From contig NZ_CP107532.1 of NCBI RefSeq assembly GCF_025813715.1, forward strand, positions 248,001 to 312,000: a stretch of DNA of 64,000 bases. The letters are read 5' to 3'. The notes beneath the pieces are model-generated. The model did no database searches. It saw only the letters and a list, made by a program, of their open reading frames with translations, and was not told the origin of the DNA. The position numbers and the translations under genes were made by a program. Source of the stretch: Methylobacterium sp. FF17. GTDB lineage: Bacteria > Pseudomonadota > Alphaproteobacteria > Rhizobiales > Beijerinckiaceae. Shown piece after piece: positions 44,711-53,665 of the stretch (position 1 is its first letter; the number at the start of each line of letters is the position of its first letter).

Positions 44711-46027
44711 ATGACCGATCCCAAGATGACCGATCTCGATAAGACCGAGGCCGCCCGCGCCCTGCTCCTGCACTGCCTCGACGAGGCCATCGCGGCGGCC
44801 CATCCGGCCCGCTGCCTCGTGCCGCACCTGCCCGCGCCGGGCCCGGGCCGGCTCATCATCCTGGGGGCCGGCAAGGCCGGCGGCAGCATGGCGGCGGTGG
44901 CGAGCCGGTTCTACCGCGAGGAGCACGGCGTCGATCCGAGCCGCATCGTCGGCCTGGCGGTGGCCCGCCACGGCTATGGCGAGGAGGCGCCGATGATCCG
45001 CATGGTCGAGGCCGGCCACCCCGTACCGGACCAGGCCGGGATCGACGCCACCGCCGACGCCCTGAAGATCGCCGCAGATGCCGGCCCGGAGGACGACGTG
45101 CTGGTGCTGCTCTCGGGCGGCGGCTCGGCGAACTGGATCGCCCCGGCCGGTGACCTGACCCTCACCGAGAAGCAGGCGATCACCAAGGCGCTCCTGCGCT
45201 CGGGCGCGCCGATCAACGAGATCAACGCCGTGCGCAAGCACCTGTCGCGCATCAAGGGCGGCCGCCTCGCGATGATGGCGCGCAACGCCCGCTCGATCCT
45301 GACGCTGGCGGTCTCCGACGTGCCCCACGACGACCCGGCGGTGATCGCCTCCGGCCCGACGGTGCCCGATCCGACCACCCTGGCGGAGGCGCGCGCGATC
45401 TGCGAGCGCCGCGGCATCCCGCTGCCCGAGACCGCCAAGGCGCTCCTGAACGATCCCGTCAACGAGACCCCGAAGGCGGGCGACCCCTCCTTCGCCCGGG
45501 CCGAATACCGCATCATCGCCCGGCCCATCGACGCCCTGGAGGCCGCCGCCGCCGCCGCCGCGAAGGCCGGCTACGAGCCGGTGATGCTCGGTCCCGACGT
45601 GGAGGGCGAGGCGCGCGAGGTCGCCGCCGAGCACGCCCGCCTGGCGCGCGAACTGGCCGAGGCCGGACGCCGCGTCGCGATCATCTCCGGTGGTGAACTC
45701 ACCGTGACGATCCGGGGCGAGGGCAATGGCGGCCCCAACCAGGAATACGCCATGGCACTGGCGATCGCCCTCGACGGCGCCCCCGGTATCCTCGGCATCG
45801 CCGCCGATACCGACGGCACCGATGGCGGGCGGGGCGCGGCCACCGATCCGGCCGGCGGCCTCATCGACCCGACCACCCTCGCCCGCGCCCGCGCCGCCGG
45901 CCTCGACCCGGCCGCGATGCTGGCCGACAACGATTCGACGAAGTTCTTCGCCACCATCGGCGACCTCGTCCAGCCGGGTCCGACACGCACCAATGTCAAC
46001 GATTGCCGCATCATCCTCGTCGGTTGA
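44711..46027 (+). CDS. gckA: Glycerate 2-kinase, type II (GckA/MOFRL family)
   Basis: A 438-residue glycerate kinase of the DUF4147/MOFRL type. LIILGAGKAGGSMAAVA, DDVLVLLSGGGSANWIAPA, INEINAVRKHLSRIKGGRLA, and DVPHDDPAVIASGPTVPDPTT are family blocks of the N-terminal domain; GGELTVTIRGEGNGGPNQEYALA-like sequence and ADTDGTDGGRGAATDPAG (MOFRL domain) end the protein. It converts glycerate to 2-phosphoglycerate with ATP. In Methylobacterium this step feeds the serine cycle, so in such a host it would be central to C1 assimilation. The start is the ATG giving MTDPKMTDLDK. The DUF1036 gene follows after 16 bases. Confidence 0.9.
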   Translation: MTDPKMTDLDKTEAARALLLHCLDEAIAAAHPARCLVPHLPAPGPGRLIILGAGKAGGSMAAVASRFYREEHGVDPSRIVGLAVARHGYGEEAPMIRMVEAGHPVPDQAGIDATADALKIAADAGPEDDVLVLLSGGGSANWIAPAGDLTLTEKQAITKALLRSGAPINEINAVRKHLSRIKGGRLAMMARNARSILTLAVSDVPHDDPAVIASGPTVPDPTTLAEARAICERRGIPLPETAKALLNDPVNETPKAGDPSFARAEYRIIARPIDALEAAAAAAAKAGYEPVMLGPDVEGEAREVAAEHARLARELAEAGRRVAIISGGELTVTIRGEGNGGPNQEYAMALAIALDGAPGILGIAADTDGTDGGRGAATDPAGGLIDPTTLARARAAGLDPAAMLADNDSTKFFATIGDLVQPGPTRTNVNDCRIILVG

Positions 46028-46043
46028 GGAAACATCCCGTCGC

Positions 46044-46493
46044 GTGCGCCGCCCCTCCCCCGGGGGGCGCACCTGCGCGGGGGCGGCCATCCTCGTCGTC
46101 CTCGCGCTGACGCCCGCGCCCGCACAGGCGGACCTGCGCATGTGCAACCAGACCGCCAGCAAGGTCGGCATCGCGCTCGGCTATCGCGATCCGCAGGGCT
46201 GGGTCACGGAGGGCTGGTGGGACGTGGCGCCCAAGGCCTGCGAGACCCTGCTCAAGGGGGCGCTGGCGGCGCGGTTCTACTACGTGTTCGCGGTGGACTA
46301 TACGCGCGGGGGCGAGTGGAACGGCCGCTCGCTGATGTGCACCAAGGACCGGGAATTCACGATCCGGGGCGTCGAGGATTGCCTCGCGCGCGGCCTCGAC
46401 CGCAACGGCTTCTACGAGGTCGATACCGGCGAGCAGAAGAGCTGGACGATCCAGCTGACGGATCCGAACCAGCCGGCGGCGCCGACGCCGTGA
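46044..46493 (+). CDS. DUF1036 secreted protein
   Basis: A 149-residue protein from the GTG giving MRRPSPGGRTCAGAAI. A signal peptide (AAILVVLALTPAPAQA, cleavage before DLRM) precedes DLRMCNQTASKVGIALGYRD, WVTEGWWDVAPKACETLLKG, YYVFAVDYTRGGEW and MCTKDREFTIRGVEDCLARGL. This is DUF1036, a family of exported integral-to-periplasm proteins with four conserved cysteines (CNQT, ACET, MCTK, EDCL) that probably form two disulfides. Function is unknown. It begins 16 bases after gckA and is likely cotranscribed. No ATG lies in frame upstream, and the ribosome site GAGGA is 13 bases away. Confidence 0.85.
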   Translation: MRRPSPGGRTCAGAAILVVLALTPAPAQADLRMCNQTASKVGIALGYRDPQGWVTEGWWDVAPKACETLLKGALAARFYYVFAVDYTRGGEWNGRSLMCTKDREFTIRGVEDCLARGLDRNGFYEVDTGEQKSWTIQLTDPNQPAAPTP

Positions 46494-46574
46494 AGGGCGG
46501 GGCAGTCCCGGAGGCCGCTCAGGCGTCCCGGGGTCGAGACGGGTCGTCCCCGAATCGGATCGGGAAACGCCGGG

Positions 46575-46844
46575 TCAGCCGATCTGATCCTCGTCGTCCA
46601 CCTCCGGAACGATGTCGCTGAACGGGATGGTGAGCACGGGACGGGTCTGCTCGTCCTCGATCTCGAACGAGCAGGCGAACCAATCCCGCACGGCCATGGA
46701 GGGCGGCCCGGCAACGAGGTCGCGGGCGGTTTGCAGCGCATGCTCGCGCGCCGCCTCCACATCGGCGAGCTCATCCCCTTCGGGATCGACCGCCAGCTTG
46801 CCGGCGCCGGGGCCGTAGCGAAGGTTGAAGAAGTAGCGAGGCAT
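46575..46844 (-). CDS. DUF6894-like small protein
   Basis: An 89-residue protein beginning MPRYFFNLRYGPGAGKLAVD and continuing PEGDELADVEAAREHALQTA, the pattern of the DUF6894 family ('MPRYFFxxxxg....D.eG.el.d...A...A'), abundant in Methylobacterium and rhizobia. It is soluble, with an acidic tail (PEVDDEDQIG). Function is unknown. Its ATG lies two bases after the stop of the CRP/FNR-type gene upstream, so the pair is almost certainly one transcript, and a role under that regulator or in general stress is plausible. Confidence 0.8.
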   Translation of the reverse strand: MPRYFFNLRYGPGAGKLAVDPEGDELADVEAAREHALQTARDLVAGPPSMAVRDWFACSFEIEDEQTRPVLTIPFSDIVPEVDDEDQIG

Positions 46845-46846
46845 CG

Positions 46847-47560
46847 TCAGGCCCCCTCGATCAGCCGCGCGTACTCGGCCTCCGGAATACCGTAGCTGCC
46901 GTCCGCGATCTCCTCCAGAAGCTCCCGGTTGATCACGGTGACGCGCCCGCGCTTGGCTCGGATGCGGCCGGCGCCCTCGAGTTGCTGCATGGCGATGGTC
47001 ACGCCGGAACGCCGCACGCCCAGCATCATCGACAGGAACTCGTGCTTGAGCAGGAGCTCGTTGCCGTCGGCCCGGTCGTGACACATCAGCAGCCAGCGGG
47101 CGAGGCGCGCCTCGATCTCGAGGGTCGCGTTGATGAAGGCCGTCTGCCGGACCTGGATCATCTCGGTGAGGATGTAGCGCAGGAGCAGTTTGCGCAAAGC
47201 CGGGCTGTCCTCCACCGCCGCGACCACCACCTCGGCGCTGATCTGATAGGCGCTCCCCGGCATCTGAACGAAATGGTCGTAGGGCACGCGATCCGAGCCG
47301 AGGAGCATGGGGGTCGCCCCGACGACGCCTTCCCGGCCGACGATCCCGATCTCGACCCGGCCGTTCGCGCTCTCGGCGGTGATCGAGGTGACCCCGCTCT
47401 CCATGAAGTGGAACGTCTTGATGCGGGCGTTCGGCTTGATCAGGGGTTGCCCCGACAGCAGCTCGACGAACTCCAAGTGAGGCTGGAGGCGCGCGAAGTC
47501 CTCATGGGTCATGACTTTGAGCAAACGATTCTGTACGTCGGATTGCTGGATCGGAGCCAT
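46847..47560 (-). CDS. CRP/FNR-family transcriptional regulator
   Basis: A 237-residue regulator. Residues about 20-140 form the cyclic-nucleotide-binding-like barrel (FHFMESGVTSITAESANGRVEIGIVGREGVVGATPML), followed by the dimer helix and a winged helix-turn-helix (LLKHEFLSMMLGVRRSGVTIAMQQLEGAGRIRAKRGRVTVIN). The Cys residues of FNR-type iron-sulfur clusters are absent. The cNMP-binding R-E motif is also not obvious, so the ligand is unknown. This subgroup is common in Methylobacterium with a DUF6894 gene, as here. It is divergent from the receiver/CRP fusion gene, with 292 bases between. Confidence 0.85.
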   Translation of the reverse strand: MAPIQQSDVQNRLLKVMTHEDFARLQPHLEFVELLSGQPLIKPNARIKTFHFMESGVTSITAESANGRVEIGIVGREGVVGATPMLLGSDRVPYDHFVQMPGSAYQISAEVVVAAVEDSPALRKLLLRYILTEMIQVRQTAFINATLEIEARLARWLLMCHDRADGNELLLKHEFLSMMLGVRRSGVTIAMQQLEGAGRIRAKRGRVTVINRELLEEIADGSYGIPEAEYARLIEGA

Positions 47561-47852
47561 GGACCCTTATCTGCCAATAGGAGCAAGAGCGCATTTCGTC
47601 TCTTAGTCGCCTGCGCTCGAATATTTTCAGCAGACGATCGATTCCGTGTGATACAAATATTGGTTCAATACAACGGCGCAAAACCACTTATGTTACTTCG
47701 TTACTAACTCGGTACGGTATCGCACATTCGAAAGTTCGATAGCGCACGCGAAACATTGTTGCCTTGATGGGCCTTTTACTTGGAGGCTATAAAATTGATG
47801 ATACAGCCTTGTTGCCCTGGAGGTTGTTGAGCATCCTGTTCCGGAGCGTTCC

Positions 47853-49007
47853 ATGGATCTCGCAGCCCGACGCCCGCTCGTCCTGCTTGCCGAAGCCGAT
47901 GCGGTGGTCGGTGCGGATCTGAGCGAGGCGCTGGAGCGGGCGGGCTATCGTGTGCTCGGGCCGTTCGTAACGGGCGGCGAGGCCCTGGCCGCTATGGCGC
48001 GGGAGAGGCCCACCCTGGCCGTGGTGGATGTCGTACTCCGGGATGGTCTCAGTCCGGCCCTGGGCCGCGCCCTGCACCGGCACGATGTTCCGGTCCTCGT
48101 CTATTCCGCTCTCCGGCGAGACGACCCGCGGGCGCGCGACTTCCAAGGCCTGCCGTGGCTCGATAAGCCGGCTTCGCCGCAGGAGGTCACCACGCTCCTC
48201 GATGGACTGGCCCCGCCCCCGCCCCCATCGCCTGCCGTCGTGAAGTCCCCCGCGCCGGTTCGGATGCTCCGTTCGGATGAGAGCTTGGGCAATCCGCTCA
48301 TCCGCAAGCTGGAGGGCTTCGGGGTGCTCTCGGACGCGGATCGTGCGGTCCTGACCCAGATCAGCGCCAATCCCCGCCTGATCGGGCCGCGCATGGACCT
48401 GATCCGCGAGGGCGACCGACCCGAGGGCGTGTTCCTGGTCCTCGACGGCATGGCCTGCCGGCACAAGGTGCGCGAGACCGGCGCCCGTCAGATCCTGGCC
48501 TACCTGCTGCCGGGAGATCTCTGCGACCTCGACGTGGCTCTCCTCGACACCATGGACCACACCATCACCACGGTGTCGGCCTGCCGGGTGGTGCAGATCC
48601 CGCCCGAGACCATCGCCGCGTTGATCCAGCATCACCCGCAGGTCGCCCGGACCCTGCGCAAGACGACCCTGGTCGACAACGCGACCCTGCGCGAATGGCT
48701 GGTGAACGTCGGCAGTCGCTCCGCCGTGGAACGGCTCGCCCACCTGCTCTGCGAGCTCCTCGTCCGGCTGCGCGCGGTGGACCGGACCGAGGGCGACAGC
48801 TTCGAACTGCCCGTGACCCAGGCGGAGCTCGGCGACACGACCGGGCTCTCGAGCGTCCACGTGAACCGCTCCCTGCAGGAACTCAGGCGCCAGGGGCTGA
48901 TCGAACTGAAAGGTCGGCGCCTGACGATCCTCAATCTGCCTCGGCTCAAGGCGGTCGCCGAGTTCCGGGCGAATTATCTGCACCTTGGAAACCGAACCGC
49001 GGCATGA
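47853..49007 (+). CDS. Receiver domain fused to CRP/FNR-type regulator
   Basis: A 384-residue protein with two modules. Residues 1-125 are a response-regulator receiver (VLLAEADAVVGADLSEALER, the phosphoacceptor Asp in LAVVDVVLRDG, Thr/Ser region VLVYSAL, Lys in LPWLDKPASPQEV). The usual first acidic pair is replaced by AEAD. A Pro-rich linker (PPPPPSPAVVKSPAP) leads to a CRP/FNR barrel (IREGDRPEGVFLVLDGMACRHKV, LLPGDLCDL) and a winged helix (ELPVTQAELGDTTGLSSVHVNRSLQELRRQGLIEL). The C-terminal part resembles the CRP-type regulators of rhizobia. This joins phosphorylation input to a CRP output. There is no adjacent kinase. Confidence 0.88.
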   Translation: MDLAARRPLVLLAEADAVVGADLSEALERAGYRVLGPFVTGGEALAAMARERPTLAVVDVVLRDGLSPALGRALHRHDVPVLVYSALRRDDPRARDFQGLPWLDKPASPQEVTTLLDGLAPPPPPSPAVVKSPAPVRMLRSDESLGNPLIRKLEGFGVLSDADRAVLTQISANPRLIGPRMDLIREGDRPEGVFLVLDGMACRHKVRETGARQILAYLLPGDLCDLDVALLDTMDHTITTVSACRVVQIPPETIAALIQHHPQVARTLRKTTLVDNATLREWLVNVGSRSAVERLAHLLCELLVRLRAVDRTEGDSFELPVTQAELGDTTGLSSVHVNRSLQELRRQGLIELKGRRLTILNLPRLKAVAEFRANYLHLGNRTAA

Positions 49008-49767
49008 TTCGGGGACATGGCGCAGGGGTGTGATTCCGAGGCGTGAGATCCCCGCTCCACGCCGGGTCCCCTCGCCCGCCGGGCGTCCGTGCGATCGAAA
49101 AATCTTGACAATATTCCTATTATGTGGTTCCTTGCCACCGCTCGCCTTCCACGAGGGAGGCCCCGCGACGGACCGGGTCGCGGGGCTTGGAAGGAGGAGA
49201 CGGCGCCCGCGTCGGTGGCCCGGTTTCGCCATCGCTTCGGGCCGCGCCGTGCGACGCAAGGTGTCTCGGCAAACCGGTCCTTCCGGACCGGTCTCCTGGG
49301 GCATCCCCAGATAACGGACGACCTGCCCGAGACGCGGCGGGTCCGGGGCCGTGGGCCATGATAAGTCGGTCGCCAGGGGCTGCCGCTCCCGCCAAGGGGG
49401 TGACGGTGCCTGGAGGAGGGCCGCCACAAGCCGAGTCGCAGACGCTGTCGAAGACGCCGTGACGTGACAGGTTCGGCTCCCCGGCGGGGGCCGGGCCCAG
49501 GGACGCCGGGGAACCGGCATAACCTTCGAAAACGTGGTTTCGCGGCGTCCCGCGTCTCCCGCTTTCAGCCTCATCCCGCGCCGGAAACGGCGGCGGGGCC
49601 GTCGGCGCATGCCTCGCGCGCAGCGCGCGACCCTGCGTCGGGCGCGGCCCCCGCCGGGTCCCGGGGATCGGCGTTCTTGACGCGCCGGCTCCTTCGGTGC
49701 TTGTGGCCCTTCGCTCAATGCCGGTCGTTCGAAACTGGCGGGGCCCGATCCGGGGATGGAGACACCA
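49008..49767. other. Gene-free region of about 760 bases
   Basis: No frame here has both coding bias and a supported start. A short AT-rich patch at 49095-49130 (including CTTGACAATATTCC) could carry a promoter, but no clear -10 lies at the right distance. The last 15 bases contain the GGAGA ribosome site of pyruvate kinase. Confidence 0.4.
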
Positions 49768-51204
49768 GTGAAACGCTCACGCCGCACGAAGATCATCGCC
49801 ACGCTCGGCCCGGCCTCCGACACGCCGGAGATGATCGAGACGCTGTTTCGCGCCGGCGCCGACGTCTTCCGGCTCAACATGAGCCACCTGCCGCGCGAGA
49901 AGCTGCCGGAGAAGATCGAGGTCATCCGCACCATCGAGCGCGAGCTGAAGCGCCCCATCGCGATCCTCGTGGACCTCCAGGGCCCGAAGCTGCGCGTGTC
50001 CGCCTTCGCCGAGGGCGCGGCGATGCTCGCGAACGGCGCGACCTTCGTGCTCGACAGCGATCCGACGCCGGGCGACGTCTCGCGGGTCTACCTGCCCCAC
50101 CCCGAGATCCTCTCGGCGCTGGAGCCCGGTCACTGCGTCATCATCGATGACGGCAAGCTGCGGCTCACCGTGACGGAGGTCTCGGAGGGGCGCGCGGTGA
50201 CCCGGGTCGAGGTCGGGGGCCGCATCTCGAACCGCAAGGGCGTCTCCCTGCCCGACACGGTGATCCCCGTCGCGGCGATGACCGAGAAGGACCGGGGCGA
50301 CCTCGAGGCCGGCCTTGCCGCCGGCGCCGACTGGATCGCCGTCTCCTTCGTGCAGCGGCCCGAGGACGTGGCCGAGGTCAAGAAGGTCGCCGCCGGGCGC
50401 GCCCTGGTGATGGCCAAGATCGAGAAGCCGCAGGCGCTGACCCGCCTCGAGGAGATCATCGAGATCTCCGACGGGCTCATGGTGGCGCGCGGCGACCTCG
50501 GCGTCGAGATGCCGCTGGAGCAGGTGCCCGGCGTGCAGAAGCGCATCACCCGCGCCTCGCGCCGCATGGGCAAGCCCGTGGTGGTCGCGACGCAGATGCT
50601 CGAATCGATGATCTCCGCGCCGGTCCCCACCCGCGCCGAGGTCTCCGACGTCGCCACCGCCGTCTACGAGGGCGCCGACGCGGTCATGCTCTCGGCCGAG
50701 AGCGCCTCGGGGGCCTTCCCCGTCGAGGCCATCACCATGATGAGCCGGATCGCCGAGCAGGTGGAGCGGGACGCCCTCTACTGGACCATCCTGACCGCGC
50801 AGCGCTCCGAGCCCGACGCCACCGCCTCGGACGCGATCGCGGCGGCGGCCCACCAGATGGTCGATGCCCTGGGGCTCACGGCCGTGATGGCCTGGACGCA
50901 TTCGGGCTCCACCGCCCTGCGCCTCGCCCGCTCCCGGCCGAACGCCACCATCATCGCCCTGACCCCGAAGCGCGAGACGGCGCGGCGCCTGGCGATGTGC
51001 TGGGGGACGCACCCGATCGTCACCAAGGACGCCAGCGACGTCGACGACATGGCCTTCCGGGCGGCGAAGTTCGCGGTGCGCGAGAACTTCGCCGAGATCG
51101 GCGGCCGGATCATCGTGGTGGCGGGCGTGCCCTTCGGAACGCCGGGCGCCACCAACCTCGTGCGCATCGCCTTCGTGACCCGCGAGCACGCTGCGAAGGC
51201 CTGA
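49768..51204 (+). CDS. pyk: Pyruvate kinase
   Basis: A pyruvate kinase of 478 residues from the GTG (MKRSRRTKIIATLGPASDTP). The active-site features are FRLNMSH (Arg and Asn), LVDLQGPKLRVS, MAKIEKPQALTRLEEII (catalytic Lys and Glu), MVARGDLGVEMPLEQVPGVQKRI, VVVATQMLESMI and the ADAVMLSAESASG loop; the C-terminal allosteric domain follows (TAVMAWTHSGSTALRLARSRP). It makes pyruvate and ATP from phosphoenolpyruvate. GGAGA precedes the GTG by seven bases, favouring it; an ATG at 49756 would add four residues. It follows a long gene-free stretch and ends convergently at a hairpin. Confidence 0.95.
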   Translation: MKRSRRTKIIATLGPASDTPEMIETLFRAGADVFRLNMSHLPREKLPEKIEVIRTIERELKRPIAILVDLQGPKLRVSAFAEGAAMLANGATFVLDSDPTPGDVSRVYLPHPEILSALEPGHCVIIDDGKLRLTVTEVSEGRAVTRVEVGGRISNRKGVSLPDTVIPVAAMTEKDRGDLEAGLAAGADWIAVSFVQRPEDVAEVKKVAAGRALVMAKIEKPQALTRLEEIIEISDGLMVARGDLGVEMPLEQVPGVQKRITRASRRMGKPVVVATQMLESMISAPVPTRAEVSDVATAVYEGADAVMLSAESASGAFPVEAITMMSRIAEQVERDALYWTILTAQRSEPDATASDAIAAAAHQMVDALGLTAVMAWTHSGSTALRLARSRPNATIIALTPKRETARRLAMCWGTHPIVTKDASDVDDMAFRAAKFAVRENFAEIGGRIIVVAGVPFGTPGATNLVRIAFVTREHAAKA

Positions 51205-51209
51205 CACCC

Positions 51210-51239
51210 GCCGTCGCCGGCTTCCCGGCCGGCGGCGGC
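51210..51239. terminator. Hairpin between convergent pyruvate kinase and hydrolase genes
   Basis: GCCGTCGCCGG (51210-51220) and CCGGCGGCGGC (51229-51239) pair over eleven bases with one wobble and an eight-base loop. It begins six bases after the pyruvate kinase stop and ends just before the stop of the hydrolase on the other strand. It lacks a T-run. Confidence 0.5.
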
Positions 51240-51241
51240 CT

Positions 51242-52240
51242 TCAGCGGGCGCTGACCCCCTCGGAGAGGCGCAGGCTCTCGGAGAGACGCACGACCTCGT
51301 CCTGCACGGAGGTGCTCGCGACGGCGTGGACCATATGGCCGATGCCGGGCAGCACCACGAGCCGTGCCCCCGGGATGCGGGCCGCGAGGGGCTTGGCGTG
51401 GCGTTCGGCCGGCACGATGCTGTCGCGGTCGCCGGTGATGATGACGGTCGGCGCCGTGATCTCGCCGTAGCGACGGCTCTGCGCCAGGAGTGCCGCCGGA
51501 AGCCCGGTCAGGTCCTGTACGTTGGCGAGCATGGTCGCCGGCCGCAGCACCAGGGCGGCGCGGACCGCCTCCAGGTAGTTGGCGGGTGCCGCCTGCGGAC
51601 GGAACACGCCGTTTCCGGCCCGGGGCAGGTAATAGAGCCCGACCGGCGTCGCCACGGTCCGGCTGAGCAGCCAGGTCACCGGGGGCCAGAGCGCCAGGCG
51701 ATAGATCGCCGGGATCGGCCCGATCTCGGGCAGCGGCATCACGGCGGGCGACATCAGGACGAGGGCCGCGACCGCTTCCGGATGATCCAGGGCGAGCGCC
51801 GTCGCGAGGGCGCCCGACCAGGAATGCCCGAGCACGATCGCCGGACCGGCCCCGAGGCCCGCGAGGGCCTCGGCGATGGCGGCGGCCTGAGCCTGCGGCG
51901 TCGCCATCCCCGCGCCGGCGAGCCGGTCGCTCCAGCCGAAGCCCGGCCGGTCCAGGGCGATGACCCGGAAGCCCGCCTGGGCCAGGCTCCCGCCCAGAGC
52001 CGTCATCGGGTCGGCGGCATTGGCGGATGCACCGTGCAGGAGCACCACCGTTCCCCGGTCGGAGGGATTCGGCCCGGCCTGGATCGTCGCGATGCGCCCG
52101 CCTGTCACCGGAACGAAGGGTCCGGCGGGCGGATAGCGGGCCTCGATCCGCGCGGTGATGAGCAGGGTGATGCCCGCGGCCACGAGGGTGAGCACGAGGC
52201 CGCCGGCGAGCAGGGCCGCGATCAGTTTCAGGAGGAGCAT
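51242..52240 (-). CDS. Membrane-anchored alpha/beta hydrolase
   Basis: A 332-residue hydrolase. Residues 1-30 form one membrane helix (LLLKLIAALLAGGLVLTLVAAGITLLI), and the fold follows: VVLLHGASANAADP (oxyanion region), ALDRPGFGWSDR, the nucleophile elbow VLGHSWSGALA, the acid in GDRDSIVP and the catalytic His in PGIGHMVHAVAS. The N-terminal anchor puts the enzyme at the inner membrane, probably facing the periplasm if the helix has an N-in orientation. The substrate is unknown. It starts six bases after the end of the TPR gene upstream and is likely in one operon with it. Confidence 0.82.
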   Translation of the reverse strand: MLLLKLIAALLAGGLVLTLVAAGITLLITARIEARYPPAGPFVPVTGGRIATIQAGPNPSDRGTVVLLHGASANAADPMTALGGSLAQAGFRVIALDRPGFGWSDRLAGAGMATPQAQAAAIAEALAGLGAGPAIVLGHSWSGALATALALDHPEAVAALVLMSPAVMPLPEIGPIPAIYRLALWPPVTWLLSRTVATPVGLYYLPRAGNGVFRPQAAPANYLEAVRAALVLRPATMLANVQDLTGLPAALLAQSRRYGEITAPTVIITGDRDSIVPAERHAKPLAARIPGARLVVLPGIGHMVHAVASTSVQDEVVRLSESLRLSEGVSAR

Positions 52241-52246
52241 CGGGCG

Positions 52247-52852
52247 CTACAGGTCCCGGCCGTCGACATCGGGGGCGAGGCGGTCGATCGCCGTCTGCAG
52301 CCGGTCCATGCGCGGGTAGAGCGCCGCCGCCCGCCGGAAGGCGACGAGCGCCCGACGCTTGTCGTCCATGGACTGGTAGATGCGCCCCAGGGCTGCCCAG
52401 GCCTCGTAGTGGCGCGGCTCCAGCGCGAGCGTCCGCTGCAGGTCCGCGATGGCGGCGGCGGGGTCGGCCAGCATCCAGAACACCGTGGCGCGCCGGTTCC
52501 AACCCTCGGACCAGGCCGGCTCCAGGGTCGTCGCCCGGTCCATCAGTTCGATCGCCAGCGGAAGGTCCTGTCCGGACATGGCCTGGCGCGCCCGCTCGGT
52601 CAGCAGGTCCGCCGTCGCGCTGCCCGATCGTCCCAGCCGCTGCTCGATGAGCTTGGCAACGCCCTTGGCCTCGGCATCGTCCCCCGCCGCCTTCAGGCGT
52701 GCGTAGAGTTCGTCGAGGCCGGGCGGTGGCTTCTTCTCGGGCCTTGCCGTCTCCGGTGTCGGCTCGGCAAAGGCAGGCGGCGCCAGGCAAACGCAGAAAG
52801 CCGCGACGAGCGCGGCTTTCAGGCAGGATCGGATCGAAAGGGGGTTCGGCAT
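52247..52852 (-). CDS. Exported TPR-repeat protein
   Basis: A 201-residue protein with a signal peptide (CLKAALVAAFCVCLAPPAFA, cleavage before EPTPE), a Pro-rich stretch, then a helical region with three to four tetratricopeptide units: LPLAIELMDRATTLEPAWSEGWNRRATVFWML, PAAAIADLQRTLALEPRHYEAWAALGRIY and RRALVAFRRAAALYPRM. TPR proteins of this type bind partner proteins in the periplasm. The gene overlaps nothing, ends six bases before the anchored hydrolase gene and probably belongs to its operon. The partner is unknown. Confidence 0.82.
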   Translation of the reverse strand: MPNPLSIRSCLKAALVAAFCVCLAPPAFAEPTPETARPEKKPPPGLDELYARLKAAGDDAEAKGVAKLIEQRLGRSGSATADLLTERARQAMSGQDLPLAIELMDRATTLEPAWSEGWNRRATVFWMLADPAAAIADLQRTLALEPRHYEAWAALGRIYQSMDDKRRALVAFRRAAALYPRMDRLQTAIDRLAPDVDGRDL

Positions 52853-52921
52853 GGCCGGAGCTTCCTCGCCCCGCGCCGTGTCGTCAACGTGATGGCTTGC
52901 CGCGTCCGCGGCGAGCGCCGT

Positions 52922-53047
52922 TCAGCCCTGGCGCGCCTTGAAGCGCTTCTGGGTCTTGTTGATGATGTAGACGCGGCCCTTGCGACGCACGATCTGGTTG
53001 TCGCGGTGACGGCCACGGAGGGACTTGAGGGAGTTGCGAATCTTCAT
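52922..53047 (-). CDS. rpmJ: 50S ribosomal protein L36, zinc-free type
   Basis: A 41-residue ribosomal protein: [20 protein letters not shown] then [20 protein letters not shown]. It is L36 of the C-minus (YkgO-like) type; the three Cys and one His that bind zinc in the classical form are replaced. This is the usual form in alphaproteobacteria. The rest of the ribosomal gene cluster is not here, which is also normal for this gene. The upstream 600 bases carry no other gene. Confidence 0.95.
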   Translation of the reverse strand: MKIRNSLKSLRGRHRDNQIVRRKGRVYIINKTQKRFKARQG

Positions 53048-53665
53048 CGGTCTCACGTCGGCCGGGCGCAGAACCCGCCGCCTGTCCATAGGGTCTCGGG
53101 AACGAGGCACCTGACGGCGGCCTCGGCGATGTGTCGATGCATCGCGGAAAGGCGGTTGCCTTATCAGGATTCGCGACATCATGGCAAGGCTTCGCGGCGC
53201 TTTGCACGATCGAAGGCCTGAGATGGGTCCGGCATCGGTGCCCTTCGAACGAATGTATCGCGCTCGTCGGGTCGATACTCATGGTCGGATGGAAACCTGA
53301 GGGATTGGAATTCCTGATCGACCACGGCCGGATTGGCCCACCGCCTCGGGACTGGAATCGTCCGCTCGCCGTTCCGAGAGGGGGAGAGGCGATGTGCGGG
53401 TATCCTGAATTTAACAACCATCAGAAGATGTATCAAAGGATAGTCCGCGCGGCTTTCAGAGCTCGGCAGATCCCTGGACCAGTGGGACGGCAACGCTCTC
53501 GTGAAACGGTCGGGAGTGCCTGTTCCGCGGTTCTCGGTTTCGCGACAGAGCTGGCCGGAGGGGCTCGAAAGCGATTGAGAACTGCGTCCGGCGCACACGG
53601 TATGTCTCCGTAAACACTTCGCATGCGAGATAGCGTCAGCATCTGTCAGCTACGGAGACCCACGG
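53048..53665. other. Gene-free region of about 620 bases
   Basis: It contains the promoters of rpmJ (minus) and of the PilZ gene (plus). No frame with proper coding bias is found and I see no RNA gene. Base composition is lower in G+C than the genes nearby, especially around 53250-53470. Confidence 0.4.

Noticed and set aside
49095..49130. TTGACA-containing AT-rich patch as promoter of pyruvate kinase
   Set aside because: No -10-like hexamer lies 16-18 bases downstream, and the distance to the gene is more than 600 bases.
53131..53613. Open frame of about 160 codons in the gap after rpmJ
   Set aside because: It lacks a ribosome site and third-position G/C bias and has no recognisable motif; it probably only reflects chance absence of stops.
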